Assembly: GCA_008933995.1 (NCBI GenBank) | Contig: WARS01000030.1 | Location: 3,611,804-3,675,803 of the forward strand | Direction: 5' to 3' | DNA: 64,000 nucleotides | Origin: Datnioides undecimradiatus | Lineage: Eukaryota; Chordata; Actinopteri; Lobotiformes; Datnioididae | Shown: one piece after another, positions 1-12,849 of the stretch | Layout of the letters: every line of letters starts with the position of its first letter | Numbering within the stretch: position 1 is the first letter of the stretch | Notes under the pieces: generated by a model | Database searches by the model: none | What the model saw: only the letters and a program-made list of their open reading frames with translations | Told to the model about the DNA's origin: nothing | Made by a program: the position numbers and the translations under genes

Positions 1-167
1 TCCTATATAAAGGCCCGTCAATAACAGAGCGATCCAAAAAGGTTTCAGCATCTTTATCAATACGCTGCGTAATGCATGCTGGGATACATGCTTTGAAACT
101 CTGAAAAGGATTTACCAGAAAGCAGGCGATTAATGAGCCAATATAATCCTTTCAATGTGTTGCGAAG

Positions 168-2408
168 GTTCGCCGTGTGCCCGGCTCGAGCGGCCGCCTC
201 CACAAGACGGAGGACGGCGGCTGGGAGTGGAGCGACGACGAGCTGGATGAGGAGAGCGAGGAGGGCAAAGCTGCTGTGGCAGCTCTGCGGGTGAGACTCT
301 GCATGTCTGCGTCTGCAAACGGTTGAATTTCTAAGGCCTCCACAGTGGATCTCTAACTGCACGCTGCCCCTTTATGGCCAGCAGATGGCGATGTTGGACT
401 GAGTATCTCTAATCCAAGCAGGAGTTTGCTTTTGCTGAGGCCTCCTGCCTGAATGTCAAGTTCCAACAATATATCTTTACGTCATGAACTGTTTTATGTA
501 GCCTAGGAACAGCTTTGCTGCATTACAAGCTCCATCTTGGGGGAGGTGGCATTGCCTCAGTCTGAGGATACTTCATGCTGCTCTGTTAGGTTTATCCCCT
601 TCACAGGGATAGGATATGGAGTAGTAGAAACATTTTCTCAGGACAGACACCTGCTCAGATCACTGGTTCTAATTATTCTCGCCGATGTGTGTTCACACTC
701 ACTTCGTGTCTTGGTGTGGTATTTTGCCTTCTGTTATCTTCACTGTGATGTCAGTTCAGCCCTGTGTTTAAAGTCACCTTGTGTCAAATTCCTTCAATCC
801 TACAATATTCCATCGTTTCATGTACCGGGGGATAAAAGGAGAATCGCATGTGTTTGTTTTGTTTTTTTTTTTTAATCCTGACAATCTGTCATGTCCATTC
901 TGCAGTCTCCCAGAGTGAAGGACGGGTCCCAGAATATTGAGGTGAGTCCATTTATAGTGGACATGACCAGAGCAAATTCAGTTTAATGCCCTGTTTAAGC
1001 AATCTGCATGACTGTCCTATGTGTGTCTTCTTTTTGTTTGCGCTCTCCCTCCATTCATTTAAATCTCAACACACCCGCTGATTTACTTTTATATTTGTGC
1101 CTCTTAGCTTTTCCCACCAGCAGATGGCTCCACAGGACATCTGCAGCCCTCTGCTGCAGCGCACGAGAACCCTCCGAGCGTGGGCCTCGCAGGAGAGGAC
1201 GTTCCACCGCAGGCTCCTGCAGCAGCGAGCCCTTCACATGCACCCACTGCTCAGGTAAAGACTTAAAACATAAACTAACTGCTAACTTTGAGATTGATTG
1301 ATGGCACGGCTGAACATTTTTGAGTTCTTTTGCAAATGTTTTTGCAGCATTTACAGGAAATGTTGTAAGCGTAGCATCTTCTTAAGTATTAAATAGGTTT
1401 GTTAGTGTGCCCTGTGGAGTTTTCCTGGTAATTATAATTTTTCCACCAATGAAAATATTGCCCTGTTGGCACATTAATGTTTCTTCGTGTGTTGCCTCCA
1501 CCAACTGTTGATCAGTGAAATGACAAAGAACTTCAGCAGGAAGTGACTCATGCGTCCTCATGCATGTGCCATTACAAACAAAATAGCGATCCACTCCTAA
1601 AAACGCGGCTCCTCAGCACCACAGGTGGTCCTAACACCCCTGAGCACCTTCACCATATGTGCAGTTCTTCCACATATGGTGCTTTGGCAAGCAGGGGTTT
1701 ATTTCTAAAGGCTGCTTCTGTGGTGGATTATCACCAGAAGTGCCAGTCGGTAATGACTTTACTGTCCTGCCGTTGCAGGATCCAGCTGCAGACAGCACCA
1801 GTGTTCCCATCAGCCTCGTCCTGAGACTGAGGAATCCCAAGAAGGAGCTCAATGACATCCGATTTGAGTTCATGTCTGGCAGAGGTTGGGATGCTTCAGC
1901 TGACTATTTCTCTTTTGTTGTGCTCTGTGAGACTCTGTCTAACTGCTCTCTGTGTCTCTGCTCAGATTCTGCTGATGGAGTTTCTCAGGAGTTGGTCTCA
2001 GCTGGTCTGGTTGATGGGAGGGACTTAGTCATTGGTAAGTATGAGTTATACTATGGCTGTGTGTGACACGATATTACCAGTGTTGGATTATCTGATAGGG
2101 TCAGTTCACTTGATACTTGCTGGAGATGCTGTGAATATTAATCACCTCAAACAAAAAGCTTCACATGTTTTCATGACCATGATTTTATGATTTGTGTTTG
2201 CACGGATCCAAAACCAGTCATTTGCTTACGTCACCACTGATCATGATGGAAAAAACGCCTTGTCATCTGTTCTTAAATCAGCCGGTCCTCTAACAGTCTC
2301 ACTTTCTTCTGTCTTCTGTCCAGTTGCTGCCAATTTGCAAAAGATTGTCGACGATCCTCTCAATAACAAAAATGTGACTTTTAAACTGGTAAGTGCATAG
2401 AGTAGGGA

Positions 2409-2447
<39 letters not shown>

Positions 2448-2585
2448 GCTACTGCATTAAATCTAAAAGGCTGTCAGTACCGCTTTATGACGCTGGTCCC
2501 TCTCTTGCAGGCGTCTGGCGTGGAGGAGTCTGAAATTCCTGATGATGTTAAACTCATTGGATTTGCGCAGCTCAGCATCAGTTAA
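168..2585 (+). CDS. oxsr1: oxsr1, serine/threonine kinase OSR1, last seven coding exons (partial)
   Basis: OSR1 is the cytoplasmic kinase that WNK kinases activate and that phosphorylates SLC12 Na-K-Cl cotransporters. The kinase domain lies upstream of the window. Exons read: 168-290, 906-941, 1108-1254, 1779-1884, 1966-2034, 2324-2388, 2511-2585; all have AG/GT borders and compatible phases. They encode the regulatory segment ([20 protein letters not shown], then SPRVKDG), a variable Pro/Ala-rich linker, and the C-terminal CCT/PF2 domain ([48 protein letters not shown], then TAA at 2583-2585). This domain binds RFxV/I peptides in WNKs and cotransporters. The paralogue STK39/SPAK is the alternative, but SPRVK, the LSIS ending and the slc22a13 neighbour favour OSR1. 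Sequence 1-167 is intron. Known from the family: the role; seen: the exons. Confidence 0.93.
2411..2441. repeat. (GT)n microsatellite
   Basis: About 15 uninterrupted TG units inside the second-to-last oxsr1 intron. Confidence 0.95.
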
Positions 2586-5565
2586 GTCAGAGAGGAGCCT
2601 GCAACAAAGGACAGAAACAAATGGTATTGCACAGCTGCATTGTAGTCAATTCCAAGAAACCACTACTGCCAAAGAGAGGAGCAGGGGGAGGAGGAATATG
2701 AGGAGGAGGAGGAGACATGAGGCTGGCAGGGGTGTGACACTACTGCAGGATGCATGAGGACCACGTTGAGAAGAGGCTCAGTTCATCACAGGAATCTCAC
2801 TTGAAACGTTTACAGTGCGCTTATACAGTAAATGGGAGAAGAGATGCAATCAACTATATCGACACCCAATTTCCTTTCTTTCTTTCTTTTTTCCTTCCTC
2901 TTCATAACATAAGCACAATCCAAACCATCTCCTGCCAGTACTGGAAGTGATTGCCTTTTTTTTTTTTTTTCTTTCTTTAAATCAACTGTGCCACAAACTC
3001 AAGAGTGTCATGCCACCTTTATTTGGCACTTTATACTACACTGAAATTGAAAAGTGTAAATTTAGCCTTAGTCAAACTTTAGATTTTACAGTGCATTTGG
3101 TGAAAAATTGACTATCTGTGATCAGAAGGTGTATTCCGCGTACGCCTGTCCTCAAAATATAAGAAAAATCTCCTATAACACTGAGACAAGTAACGTAGGA
3201 ACACATTGTAGCGTAGTTTTAGTTTTGTCATCCTGTAAATTGGGACTGAATTTTACTAAAAATCTAAGAGAACTCCCAGACTCCCATCAGAAGGCAGCCC
3301 ACGGCGAGTGGTGTGATGGTTTTGTCAGAACAGGACCAAAGAGTTTGAGCTCGGACTGCACTGCTGAAACCACTCAGACAGAAACAAGTCAACACTTTGT
3401 CAGATGGCATTTTCCCGAGGTATTCAAAGACAGGATTGTTTTTCACAGATTGAGACCTGCCTAATATTCTTATACTATGCAATAAGGTATTTTCTTTTCA
3501 CCGTATGTGACCGCTGGTCGCTGATCATATTTCTCGTGGGCTGAATTGAGACACTTTGTCAGCTTGCACCTCGCCAGGAGCTCATCATGTCAACCAAACA
3601 GGCAGCTCTGAGAACCTGCAAGTGTTTACGTTCATTTTCACGAGCAGAGTGAAAACTCAACACACCGACAGGCCGACACGGGTAGTAATTGCTGGTTTCC
3701 TCGTCCCTTTGTGAGAAGTCATTTTGCCTGTTTACCATTGTTGATTTAACAGCTGGGAAGAATCCTGAATGCTGGCAGTGAGTCGCACTGGCTGCTGCTC
3801 GCGATGAACTCCCGCGGCGAGGTGTGCGCGCTCAAAAACCAAACATGTTACTGGAATAAAGTTTACAGGGGCACTTCATCAAAAAAGCTCGCGTCACTTG
3901 CCGCGCAGATAGTTTTGGTCTCATTTGAAATGTGTGTTTCAGAAATTTCTGCCTCCAGCTGAAAACAGTGGAGGTGTACGGTCCACCACTTTAATTCAGA
4001 CTGAAATAACTCAAAACCTATTGAGAGCCATGAAATGTGATGTACACATTCACATCATCTAACGGACTTTGGATTTTGGCGCCAAGCACTGGGTTGGACT
4101 TTAAGTATATGATGAAATACCTACCTGTTCCATTGCTTTGAGGAATCCTGAGACGCCCACTGAAACACAGAAACTTCCTACATGTCGGGATACGACCGTA
4201 GGAGAATCTCCCATACGATCGGTGAAGTGACCCTTTAAACTAACGAAGAGTCCAGTTCATTACTTTAGTTTTATGTCATCAGGCGACTTATGTTATTTGA
4301 CAGTACTGTAAGTCCGTTTGCTTCATAAACACACACCAACAAGTCACTGTCATCACTCCCAGTGTAGCTGTATGGTTTTTGTACCACGTGCAAAGGGCTG
4401 CGAAATAGCTCCTCGTTCAGGTACCGATGTAAATGGTGTATGTAAAGATGTTGTAAATGTACGTATGATGGCAACTCCGTGCACTGTCACACAAACACCA
4501 CGAGGTTTGTACGTAACGATGTAGATGCATTGACTGCTTTAAGTGTACGTGTCAGATAAAAGGAACATTTTACTTGTAAATATCGATTAAGGCAAACAAG
4601 ATTGAGGCTCATCATGTCCAGTAGACAGTTTCGTTTTGTTTTGTAGTGTTTTCCCACTGTTGGCCTTTGTTGGAGCATCACTAATCATGCACACATTATT
4701 TGTTCAATTGGCACCTTATTGATCTGTTAACGTGTATTGTTGGGATTACCTGGGGGCTTGTAATCACACGCTCTGTGCTTTGATGTCACGATATGCATTT
4801 TTTTCTCTTCTCACTGACACCTGTCCAAGGTTAATGGATAAAATGTTATTTCAATAAGACGGGACAGCGCAGGTTACACTTCTCTCTCCCTGTGCGTGTG
4901 TGTGTGTTTGCGGGCGCATGTGTGTGTCTGTACGTGTGAGAGTGACGGATCATCAAAGGCTTTGAGCTCGACGTCGTTTAGATTTTCTAAATTTCATCCC
5001 GTTGTTGTTTGCTCGTCAGAAACCCATTCATTCTGCCTCTTTATGGGGTCACTGAATGATTAGTATTAAATCATTTAATTGGCAAGTATGTTTTTCTTTT
5101 TTAAACCAAATTTTTTTTTTTTTTTTTTTTTTTTACAAATCATTACATATATTTTTAAAATATGATTAATTATAAAACGTGTACATCAACAGATGCATAA
5201 TTTGAAGTGGAATGTTTGTGATAACATACAAAAGAAGAGATTCCTTGACATATATAGATTATTGGAAAATGTCAACACATGGAGATGATTTTTAGTAGCT
5301 GAATAAAGTCACATGATGGAACTTAAAGAGTGAGGACAGTGTTTGATGGATTTGTGATGTCTTTTTGTTGTTGATGTTTTGTTGTTTTTTTTACTTTAAC
5401 AGGTCAGCCATTACCAAGGTTTACGTTTGGCCCTGAAATGTGCTCACCAGACATTTAGTTACTGACTGAAGTCAGATGGTTAAACATTTATTCTGACCAT
5501 CATTCCAGACTTAATAATACAATGTGCCTGAGTGCCTGAGTAGGACGCAGGACACGTGTGTGAAA
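2586..5565 (+). other. oxsr1 3' UTR and intergenic DNA up to slc22a13 copy A
   Basis: No coding exon is recognisable here. Likely poly(A) signals (AATAAA) lie at 3855-3860 and again near 5304, so the oxsr1 3' UTR may extend at least 1.2 kb past its stop. A 24-base T run sits at 5111-5134. Some short open frames occur but have no splice context or family likeness. Confidence 0.6.
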
Positions 5566-8500
5566 ATGGCAGAGTTCTCAGACATTCTGAAAACCATCGG
5601 AGACTTTGGTTTCTTCCAGAAACTTCTCATTTTTGGGTTGGCCTCTTCAAATTTTCTACTTCCTGTTTACTTTTGTAGTTTTCTTTTTATTCAGTCAGAC
5701 CCAGAGCGACACTGCATTACAGACTGGATCCTCAGAGCTGATCCTAACCTGACCACAGATGAGCAGCTGAACCTGACTCTGCCCCGGGAGGAGGATGGGA
5801 CCTTCAGCAGGTGTCGGATGTTTGTCCCTGTGGACTGGTACATCAGCGCCATCAGGGAGTACGGACTGAATGAGACCACAGTGTGCCAGAATGGATGGGT
5901 GTACAGCAACACGCTGTATGAAGCCACCATAGTCACTGATGTAAGCTCAGTACAATGATCTGGCTTGTCATCTTTGGAAGCACCTGTGCTGGCTGCTCTA
6001 CTGATCGTAACCATGTTATTTTACAGTTTGATCTCGTCTGCGACAAGTCCAACATGGTTGAGGTTGTGCAGACGGTGTTCCTGGCTGGCTCACTATTTGG
6101 TTCATTCATGTTTGGACCATTAGCTGAATCGTAAGTGATTTGATAAAGATCCACTATTTCATGTGTTTCAAACACTTCCTTTGACTTTAATGCACTTTTT
6201 ATTAAATCTAGGTACGGCCGCAGGAGAACCACCCAGCTACCTGTTGTCATTTTGCTAATATTTCTCATAGTTGCTGGCGTCTCTCCAAATTTCTATGTTT
6301 ATTTGGTGACGCAGTTCATCATCGGAGCTGCATCAGGAGGATATAGAATTAACTCTGTTGTATTAGGTATGAATTTCATGTATCCAACCAGGATTCTTTA
6401 ATTTTAAGTAAACACTCTGCAGTGACGTTGAAAACTCTGTTTGTAGCTACAGAATGGATTGGAGTCTCCAAAAGGTCCTTCGCCTCCTGCTTGAGTCAGG
6501 TGTTTGCAGCCTTTGGACAGTGTATGATGGCTGGCCTGGTCTATGTCATACGAGACTGGAGAGTAGCACAGTACATCATGGCAGGAGGGCAGGCCATCGT
6601 TTTCTTGTACATATGGTGTGTATTGTATGCCAAATGATTCTTTCACAGAACTGTGTTTAGACATTAACACTTCCTCGTCATAGCTACCTGGCTAAATCCA
6701 GTTTGTGTTTGTTTTGCGTCATAGCTCTAGTGCCTTACTTGACCTAAAAAGATTGTTTGTAATCTTTTCAGGTGGATCCCTGAATCTGCTAGGTGGTTGC
6801 TTGGGCAGGGAAGAATTGAAGAGGCGAATAAATTCATACGCAGAGTTGCAGCAATGAATAAAGAGAAAATCCCAGATAATCTGCTGCAGGAGGTTTGTCG
6901 GATTCAGCTTAAATGACATAAAAATAATGATAAAACGATGCTAAAGTTGCCTTGGAAACAAGTAAATGGTAATGTCAGCATGCCAACATGTGCACAGTGA
7001 AAACGCTGTTGCGTGTTGATTTTCAGGAGGTCTTAGTTTAACACATGCATGCTAACATTCGCTGACTAGCACTGAACCCTGTGGCAGTGGGATCAGTTTT
7101 GGTCATAAAGTGAAGTACTGGAGAAATTATGATAGAGCACAGCACAGTGTTATGCAGGTTCTTTGAAAAAGGTAATGGATAAATAGTTATGGATATGTTT
7201 AAAGTATCAAGGACACACGGATATCTTATTAGTTCTGAACGTGCATTTTTTTATGGTTTAATGTAGAAAAATGCCTGTGGTAATACAGTATACAGTGTAT
7301 TGGAGTCACTGCAGAATTAAACAATATTTAACTAAAGTATATCCTTTAATAAGCTATTTTTTAGGAAAACTTCCTTCTGAGTAGTTTTGCTTCATCATAT
7401 TAGTATTGAATTGGTGCAAAATCCAGCTCAAATATTCACTGTATCAGCACCCAAATGGGCTCTCTGTGGCGCGTCGACAACGATTGTTTAATTACTACCG
7501 CTTATGGCTTTAACTGGTTGGAATAGCCAAACATGTTGGACAGTCTTAAATGTGAAATAAAGAGCTAAAAATGAAAACAATTAAAATAGTTGTCAATGAT
7601 TGGATAAATGGTGTGTGTGCTGTAAAAAGGTATACTTGACCAAACTGACCTTAACATTTGTTTAATTGTATGAAAGTACTGATTCATATAATCGATGATG
7701 TGAAAATACATCCAGTTTAAAATAATTTCAAATGTTTTGTGGACTCTTCAGATTAAACGCTATTTCTGCCTAACCCATAGCACAGTAACTACATTTAAAC
7801 GGCAAAGTCAGCAGCCAGGTTTTTTTTTATCCCATGTGATACAACATTTGTCTTTCAGGTAACTGCAGAACAAAAAGTCCAAAGTGGAGGATTCAAAACG
7901 ATTTTTACCTCACCAGTCCTGATGAAACATTTCTGTATTATATCCTTTGCCTGGTGAGTTAGGCACATTTTAATTTTAATTTTTTTTTTAAATTGGATTT
8001 AATTTTTGCATCTTGTTTGTCGTTTTGTGGTTTGAAGGTTTTCTTTAAATCTTGGCTACTTCTGCCTTGCCCTGAATGTGGGTAAGTTTGGTCTGAACAT
8101 CTTCCTGGTTCAGTTCCTGTTTGGGGTCTCTGAGATACCGGGACATCTCCTCTGCATCTGGCTTCTGGAGTTGACTGGGAGAAAAAAGTCCCTGGTATCA
8201 ACCCTGATGGCAGGCGGTGCTGTTTGCCTTTTAACCCTGGCTTTCCCTCAAGGTGAATTCAGTTCGTAACCACAAATACAGCAGTGGGTGGTTTTAATGT
8301 GCCGTACATTAACGTTTTTAATTTGATTTCCAGACAGCGCTGTTGTCATCACAGCACTCGTAACCACTGGAAAGTTCTTTCTGAACTGGGCCGGGACGGT
8401 GTGTATGGTCTACATTCAGGAGCTGTTTCCCACCTCTGTCAGGTACGCAAGATGAAACATATAAAAGTAATAAAACAATAATATACTCAACATATAAAAT

Positions 8501-9387
8501 CGCATATCTGAAAGTGAACTTTACTCTCAGGCAAACAGCTGTTGGTTTGGGCTCCATGGCCTTTAGAGTAGCGGGCTTGCTGTCCCCGTTGCTCAACATG
8601 TTGGCTGTGTACCACTGGTCCATACCTATCATAGTGTTCAGCAGCCTTGTGCTGGCCAGTGGAGCTCTTGTCTTCCTGCTTCCTGAGACCAGCCAAGAAG
8701 AGCTTCCCGATTCAACCACCGAGGCTGAGGGCAACAGGTAACACGTGATTTACCGAGGAAATGTGGGAATATTGACATTTGTCAGGGGTCAGTTACAGAT
8801 CTTATTAGTTTAGTTCTATAAAAAGTCAGTGACACACTTGTCGTCTGTGGACTGACCCTATCCTGAAGTGGTACACTTGTGAAAACCTGAGTTTTGTAGT
8901 GCAAAAGCTACAAAAGCGATGAGAAGACTGTAGCCAGGACATGGTTAGCTTAGCTTAAATTGGCATATAGACCAGAAACAACTACCTGCTCTTGCCAAAG
9001 GTAATAACAGCCACCTACATGCATCTGCATGCATTTTTGAGCATTGGTAGTGCTGGTATGTGCATTTTATAATTGTTAAACAGGGCCAGGGTTTTCCATT
9101 TACGCCAGTTGTTTTGCTTGAATGTTAAAATTCATTTGGCTAAAAAGCTGCAAGTGCTCTGTTAATAAAACTCACATTTATTTAAAGCCAACAGTACTGG
9201 GAAAAAAATGGAGGCAATGCAGTTGACGGTGTTCTTTCTGTGATCAAAAGTGCCGTACTGACTCATTATCCTTTCACGTATCAATATTCAATTCAGTTCA
9301 TTCGGTCCTGACAACCTGCCTGTCACCAAGGTCAATACAAATGCATAGGATTAAACAGGATTAATAAAAACACTTAAATATCTTATA

Positions 9388-9475
<88 letters not shown>

Positions 9476-9820
9476 ATATATATATATATATATACTTTAT
9501 ATATATATATATAATGTGTAAATGGAAATGAATGCACTATAATCAAAGGTACACATTTATAAAAGTGCAAAGTACATTATAGAAGTACAAAAGTAAAGAA
9601 ATGAAACTGAATCTGTTTGACTTTCCCTTTCTGCCTGGGAAAAATCACTAACTAATGACACTACTTGTACAGGAAACAACAGGTAGCGTTAAGTCGGTAA
9701 AGGTCAGGGTTATATAATGTAAATGTTTCTTTTCATTATAGGAATATGATCACCAAGAAGACAGGAAGTGAGTCTAACATGGTTGAACACAGCAGCAGCA
9801 ACAAATCCACCAGACTCTAG
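5566..9820 (+). CDS. slc22a13: slc22a13-like organic ion transporter, copy A (intact)
   Basis: A 12-TM major-facilitator carrier of the SLC22 family; mammalian SLC22A13 (OAT10) exchanges urate and nicotinate at the plasma membrane, but the fish substrate is unknown. Ten exons: 5566-5940, 6027-6130, 6212-6366, 6447-6615, 6772-6892, 7859-7953, 8038-8252, 8334-8442, 8531-8737, 9742-9820. They sum to 1629 nt (542 aa plus stop), a normal length. Visible motifs are TM1 followed by a large extracellular loop with N-glycosylation sites (PNLT, LNLT, LNET), [14 protein letters not shown] after TM2, [10 protein letters not shown] before TM4, IPESARWL after TM6, LLELTGRKK in the TM8-9 loop, and [14 protein letters not shown] at the C-terminus. 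The start [15 protein letters not shown] matches the family and copies B and C; an in-frame ATG at 5524 is less likely. Poly(A) signal at 9976-9981. Its place beside oxsr1 matches human 3p22. The exact paralogue (A13 or A14) is inferred. Confidence 0.88.
8941..9005. repeat. Fragment of a dispersed teleost repeat (TTAGCTTAGC type)
   Basis: Within the last intron of copy A, sequence starting GGTTAGCTTAGCTT resembles a repeat very common in spiny-rayed fish. A longer, similar fragment lies at 45062-45262. The family is not named with certainty. Confidence 0.4.
9394..9513. repeat. Compound microsatellite (CA)n(CT)n(TA)n
   Basis: Three abutting dinucleotide runs: CA at 9394-9419, CT with a few interruptions at 9420-9474, and TA at 9475-9513. 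They lie in the last intron of copy A, and the open frame across them on the minus strand is only repeat. Confidence 0.97.
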
Positions 9821-9981
9821 TGGTAAAACTGTATTTTTCATGTTTTTGTTGTGTGTGAAACATGACCTGTGCTGTTGAGCAGAATATTTCCATTTAGACA
9901 GTCTTGCACCCTCGATGTTGCTGAGTCACCCGGTGTGTTTACTTGTGTCCTGTATCTGCTCTCATCACCGGGAAGAATAAA

Positions 9982-12849
9982 ACATTGATAGAGAATTTTC
10001 TGCTGACTTGCTTGTGTGAAGACGGAACAAATGTCAAAACAACATCTGGCTTTTGCTCCCTGTGAAACTACAATCAGAGCTAATGCACAGCACCAAAAAA
10101 AGTAAACCATTTTGAATGACCTCTGTTTATGCATAATTCATTGATAAATTGTAAAATAAACCTACTACAGGTCAGATTGTTCTCATTAATGAGTTGAGAA
10201 ATAGTTTGTGGTTAGTTGTGTCCTGTTCTGGCCAAAACATGTCAAACATGTTGGTTATTGATGCTTATTTCTTCACAAGCTGATGTGAACCACCCTGCAT
10301 TCACATTTCAGAGCCAAAACAGGAAAAAAAAAATCTAAAAACCTGGAAGAAAAGTCTGTATTTTTTCATCTTACATTTTGCACTACGCCTAATATAGCAA
10401 TACAATCATCATTGGTCATCATTGTTAAGAGCAGCACGGAGTGAGGATCGTCGTTTGTTGTAGTTTTACTGAACAATGGTTAAGAAATCAGTGACTAAAT
10501 ATAAAAAACAGTTTAAGGTTCATCTATCCATTGTGTGATATTCAACAGAGGTTGGGAGATGGAACACCAAAATGTCTCTACAACAGTGAGAGGTTCACTA
10601 CAAGATAGTGTGGACGTAAGAACAGGGGTAAGGTCAGCCCTGGACATGATCTGAAGAGAGACAGGAGACAGGATAATTTTATAAGTGTCACTGCTGTAAA
10701 ATAGAGTTGTACTAGTTACTAAAAAAAAATCAAGAATTCACTTGTTTTTGCAACCAGGTGTTCGTATCTTACTAATTCAGGTATTAATGGCGAGAAAAAT
10801 GGCTTCAGCAGTGAGGCACCACAGCACACGTGGCTGGGATGAGAGGGCACAAGACAGAAGTTGGTCAGCTGCTTGATGCGAAAGTGGGATGCCGAAAGCA
10901 AATTACAAACCCCATAATCCGCTCAACAGCCAAACAAAAGCAACTGCATTTGACAAGCTTGCACACATATAGTGTTTAAGTACACATGACCTCCAGCTGC
11001 CCTTTAACAACCTCTTATCAGTTTGCAAACAAGCTGGTATTGCTTTATGATTGGCTGTCAGACGGTCCTGCCTTGATTTTTCGCTGTGGAAGTTACAAAT
11101 TTACATGTGGCCTTACCTGCTGTTGAGCCTCACACTGAGCAGACATGAGCCTGATTATACCAGGAATTATACCTGAATGCTATATACTTTGTTTTTCAAT
11201 CCAAGACCTCTGAGTAAAGCCACAGCTCCATAATATCTAATCTGTAGTCATTCCCAAACCTTTTTTTTTCACCTTAGTACAGAGCACTTTGCACCTGTGA
11301 ACCTTTCTCATAGAGTGTATGCTTGTAAGCAGTGATTTACCCCTCACACAGTGTTTGATCTGCATATTTTGATAGGCCTAGCAGTAACCGTATTGTATTT
11401 AAAGTGAAAAAAGACTCACATTTCGCTCTCTTGTAGAGGAACCAAGGTTGTCGAGAGCTGTGACAGATGCTCCATGGGCAAAAAAAAAAGAAAAAAAAAA
11501 AGTAAACAGCATAACCCATACTGTCTTCTCCTAATCTGATATAAATATTGTTTGGAATATGTCAGGCCAAAACAGAAGACAAAGTTGCTTAAATCATTCT
11601 TTAAATCCATTGAGAAAGCAGGACCTGGGCCAGGGATCCGGGCAGAGCAGTCAAATATAAGTTGCGTGCGGCTATGCAACAGTGGCAGCAACAATTCCCA
11701 TCCGGTAACCCTAGATCAACATGGGAACACTTGAGGACGTGACAGGTGACAAAAAAAACACCCATGTTAAACACAAACCAGACGAAAAGGGCAGGGCAGT
11801 GTAACAGAACCTTAAACCCTCCTTGAGGAGCTCCTCAAGGCTATGTTGTCACCACCCTGGTTCTTCTCATCGTAGCACAAAGTTCCTCATCTCCCAAAAG
11901 AACGAAGCCACATCGACATGCCAGTGACCTCCCATTTACCACAGCAGAAACCCAGTAACACATTGTTAACTTGGGAAACGATACAGCCTCCCAGTATACC
12001 CACACATATCAGTGGAGAACCCATCGCCATCGCTGACTTTACTCAAACATCTTAAAAAAAGCACTGGCTCAAACATTAACTTCATGCTCTGCTCTACATT
12101 GCCATCACCCAGTCATCACATCCTCTTTTACAGTCAAACAGAAAGAAAGCATCCGAAATCACCGGCAATCACTTGATTCTGTGGACGCTCACTGAACTTT
12201 AAATCATCCAAAGCAGCTTTTTACCCCCTTGGCCATCTGACCTTCCTCTAGTTGTTATGCCTTGTCATTACGCAAGCACCTTCAAATAAAGTGTTACCAA
12301 ATATAGCTTTACAGCGACCCATAATACTATGTAATTACTTCACTAAAGTTACAATACATCCCATATTATATAACATGATTACCTTTCATGAGTCAGCAAA
12401 TTGTAAAAGTAAGTGAAAGATTATCAGAGCCCTCTGTGAGAGATAAGCAAACGTATAGCACGCTGTCTGCTTCGGCAGCTGTGCTGGCAATAGCAGATGA
12501 GAAACGCTAACATTTAAAAACTTGTGTTTGTTTGTGTTTGATTCTTTGTGTTATGTAATTTAAGTTTTTGAAAGTTGTTGATCAATGAATATCGAGTTGA
12601 ATTTAACTCTGGGCTTCAGGCCAGAGCACGTAGACATTATGAAGATGTTGCAGAGACACAGAGAGACAGGTGTAAGAGTGGCATGACTGAGTAAATAATC
12701 ACAAGAATGGTTCTTTCTGCAAACTGAAATATAAATGTAAATGCTGTCTCACCCTTCCTGACATACACAGTCCAGGGTTTAAACATTAATGGGCATTGTT
12801 TAAAGGTCATCCTCATTGGCAGCATCTCTAAACTGAAAGCTCCCTGAAC
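9982..12849. other. Intergenic DNA between slc22a13 copies A and B
   Basis: AT-rich sequence without recognisable exons. It holds short A runs near 11480-11500 and a perfect 20-bp palindrome at 11821-11840. The last few hundred bases should contain the old promoter of copy B, but no TATA box or other clear element stands out. Confidence 0.6.

Noticed and set aside
537-875. 112-codon open frame in an oxsr1 intron
   Set aside because: It lies within an intron between two clear oxsr1 exons and has no family likeness.
9361-9570. Minus-strand 69-codon open frame
   Set aside because: It is a translation of the CA/CT/TA microsatellite.
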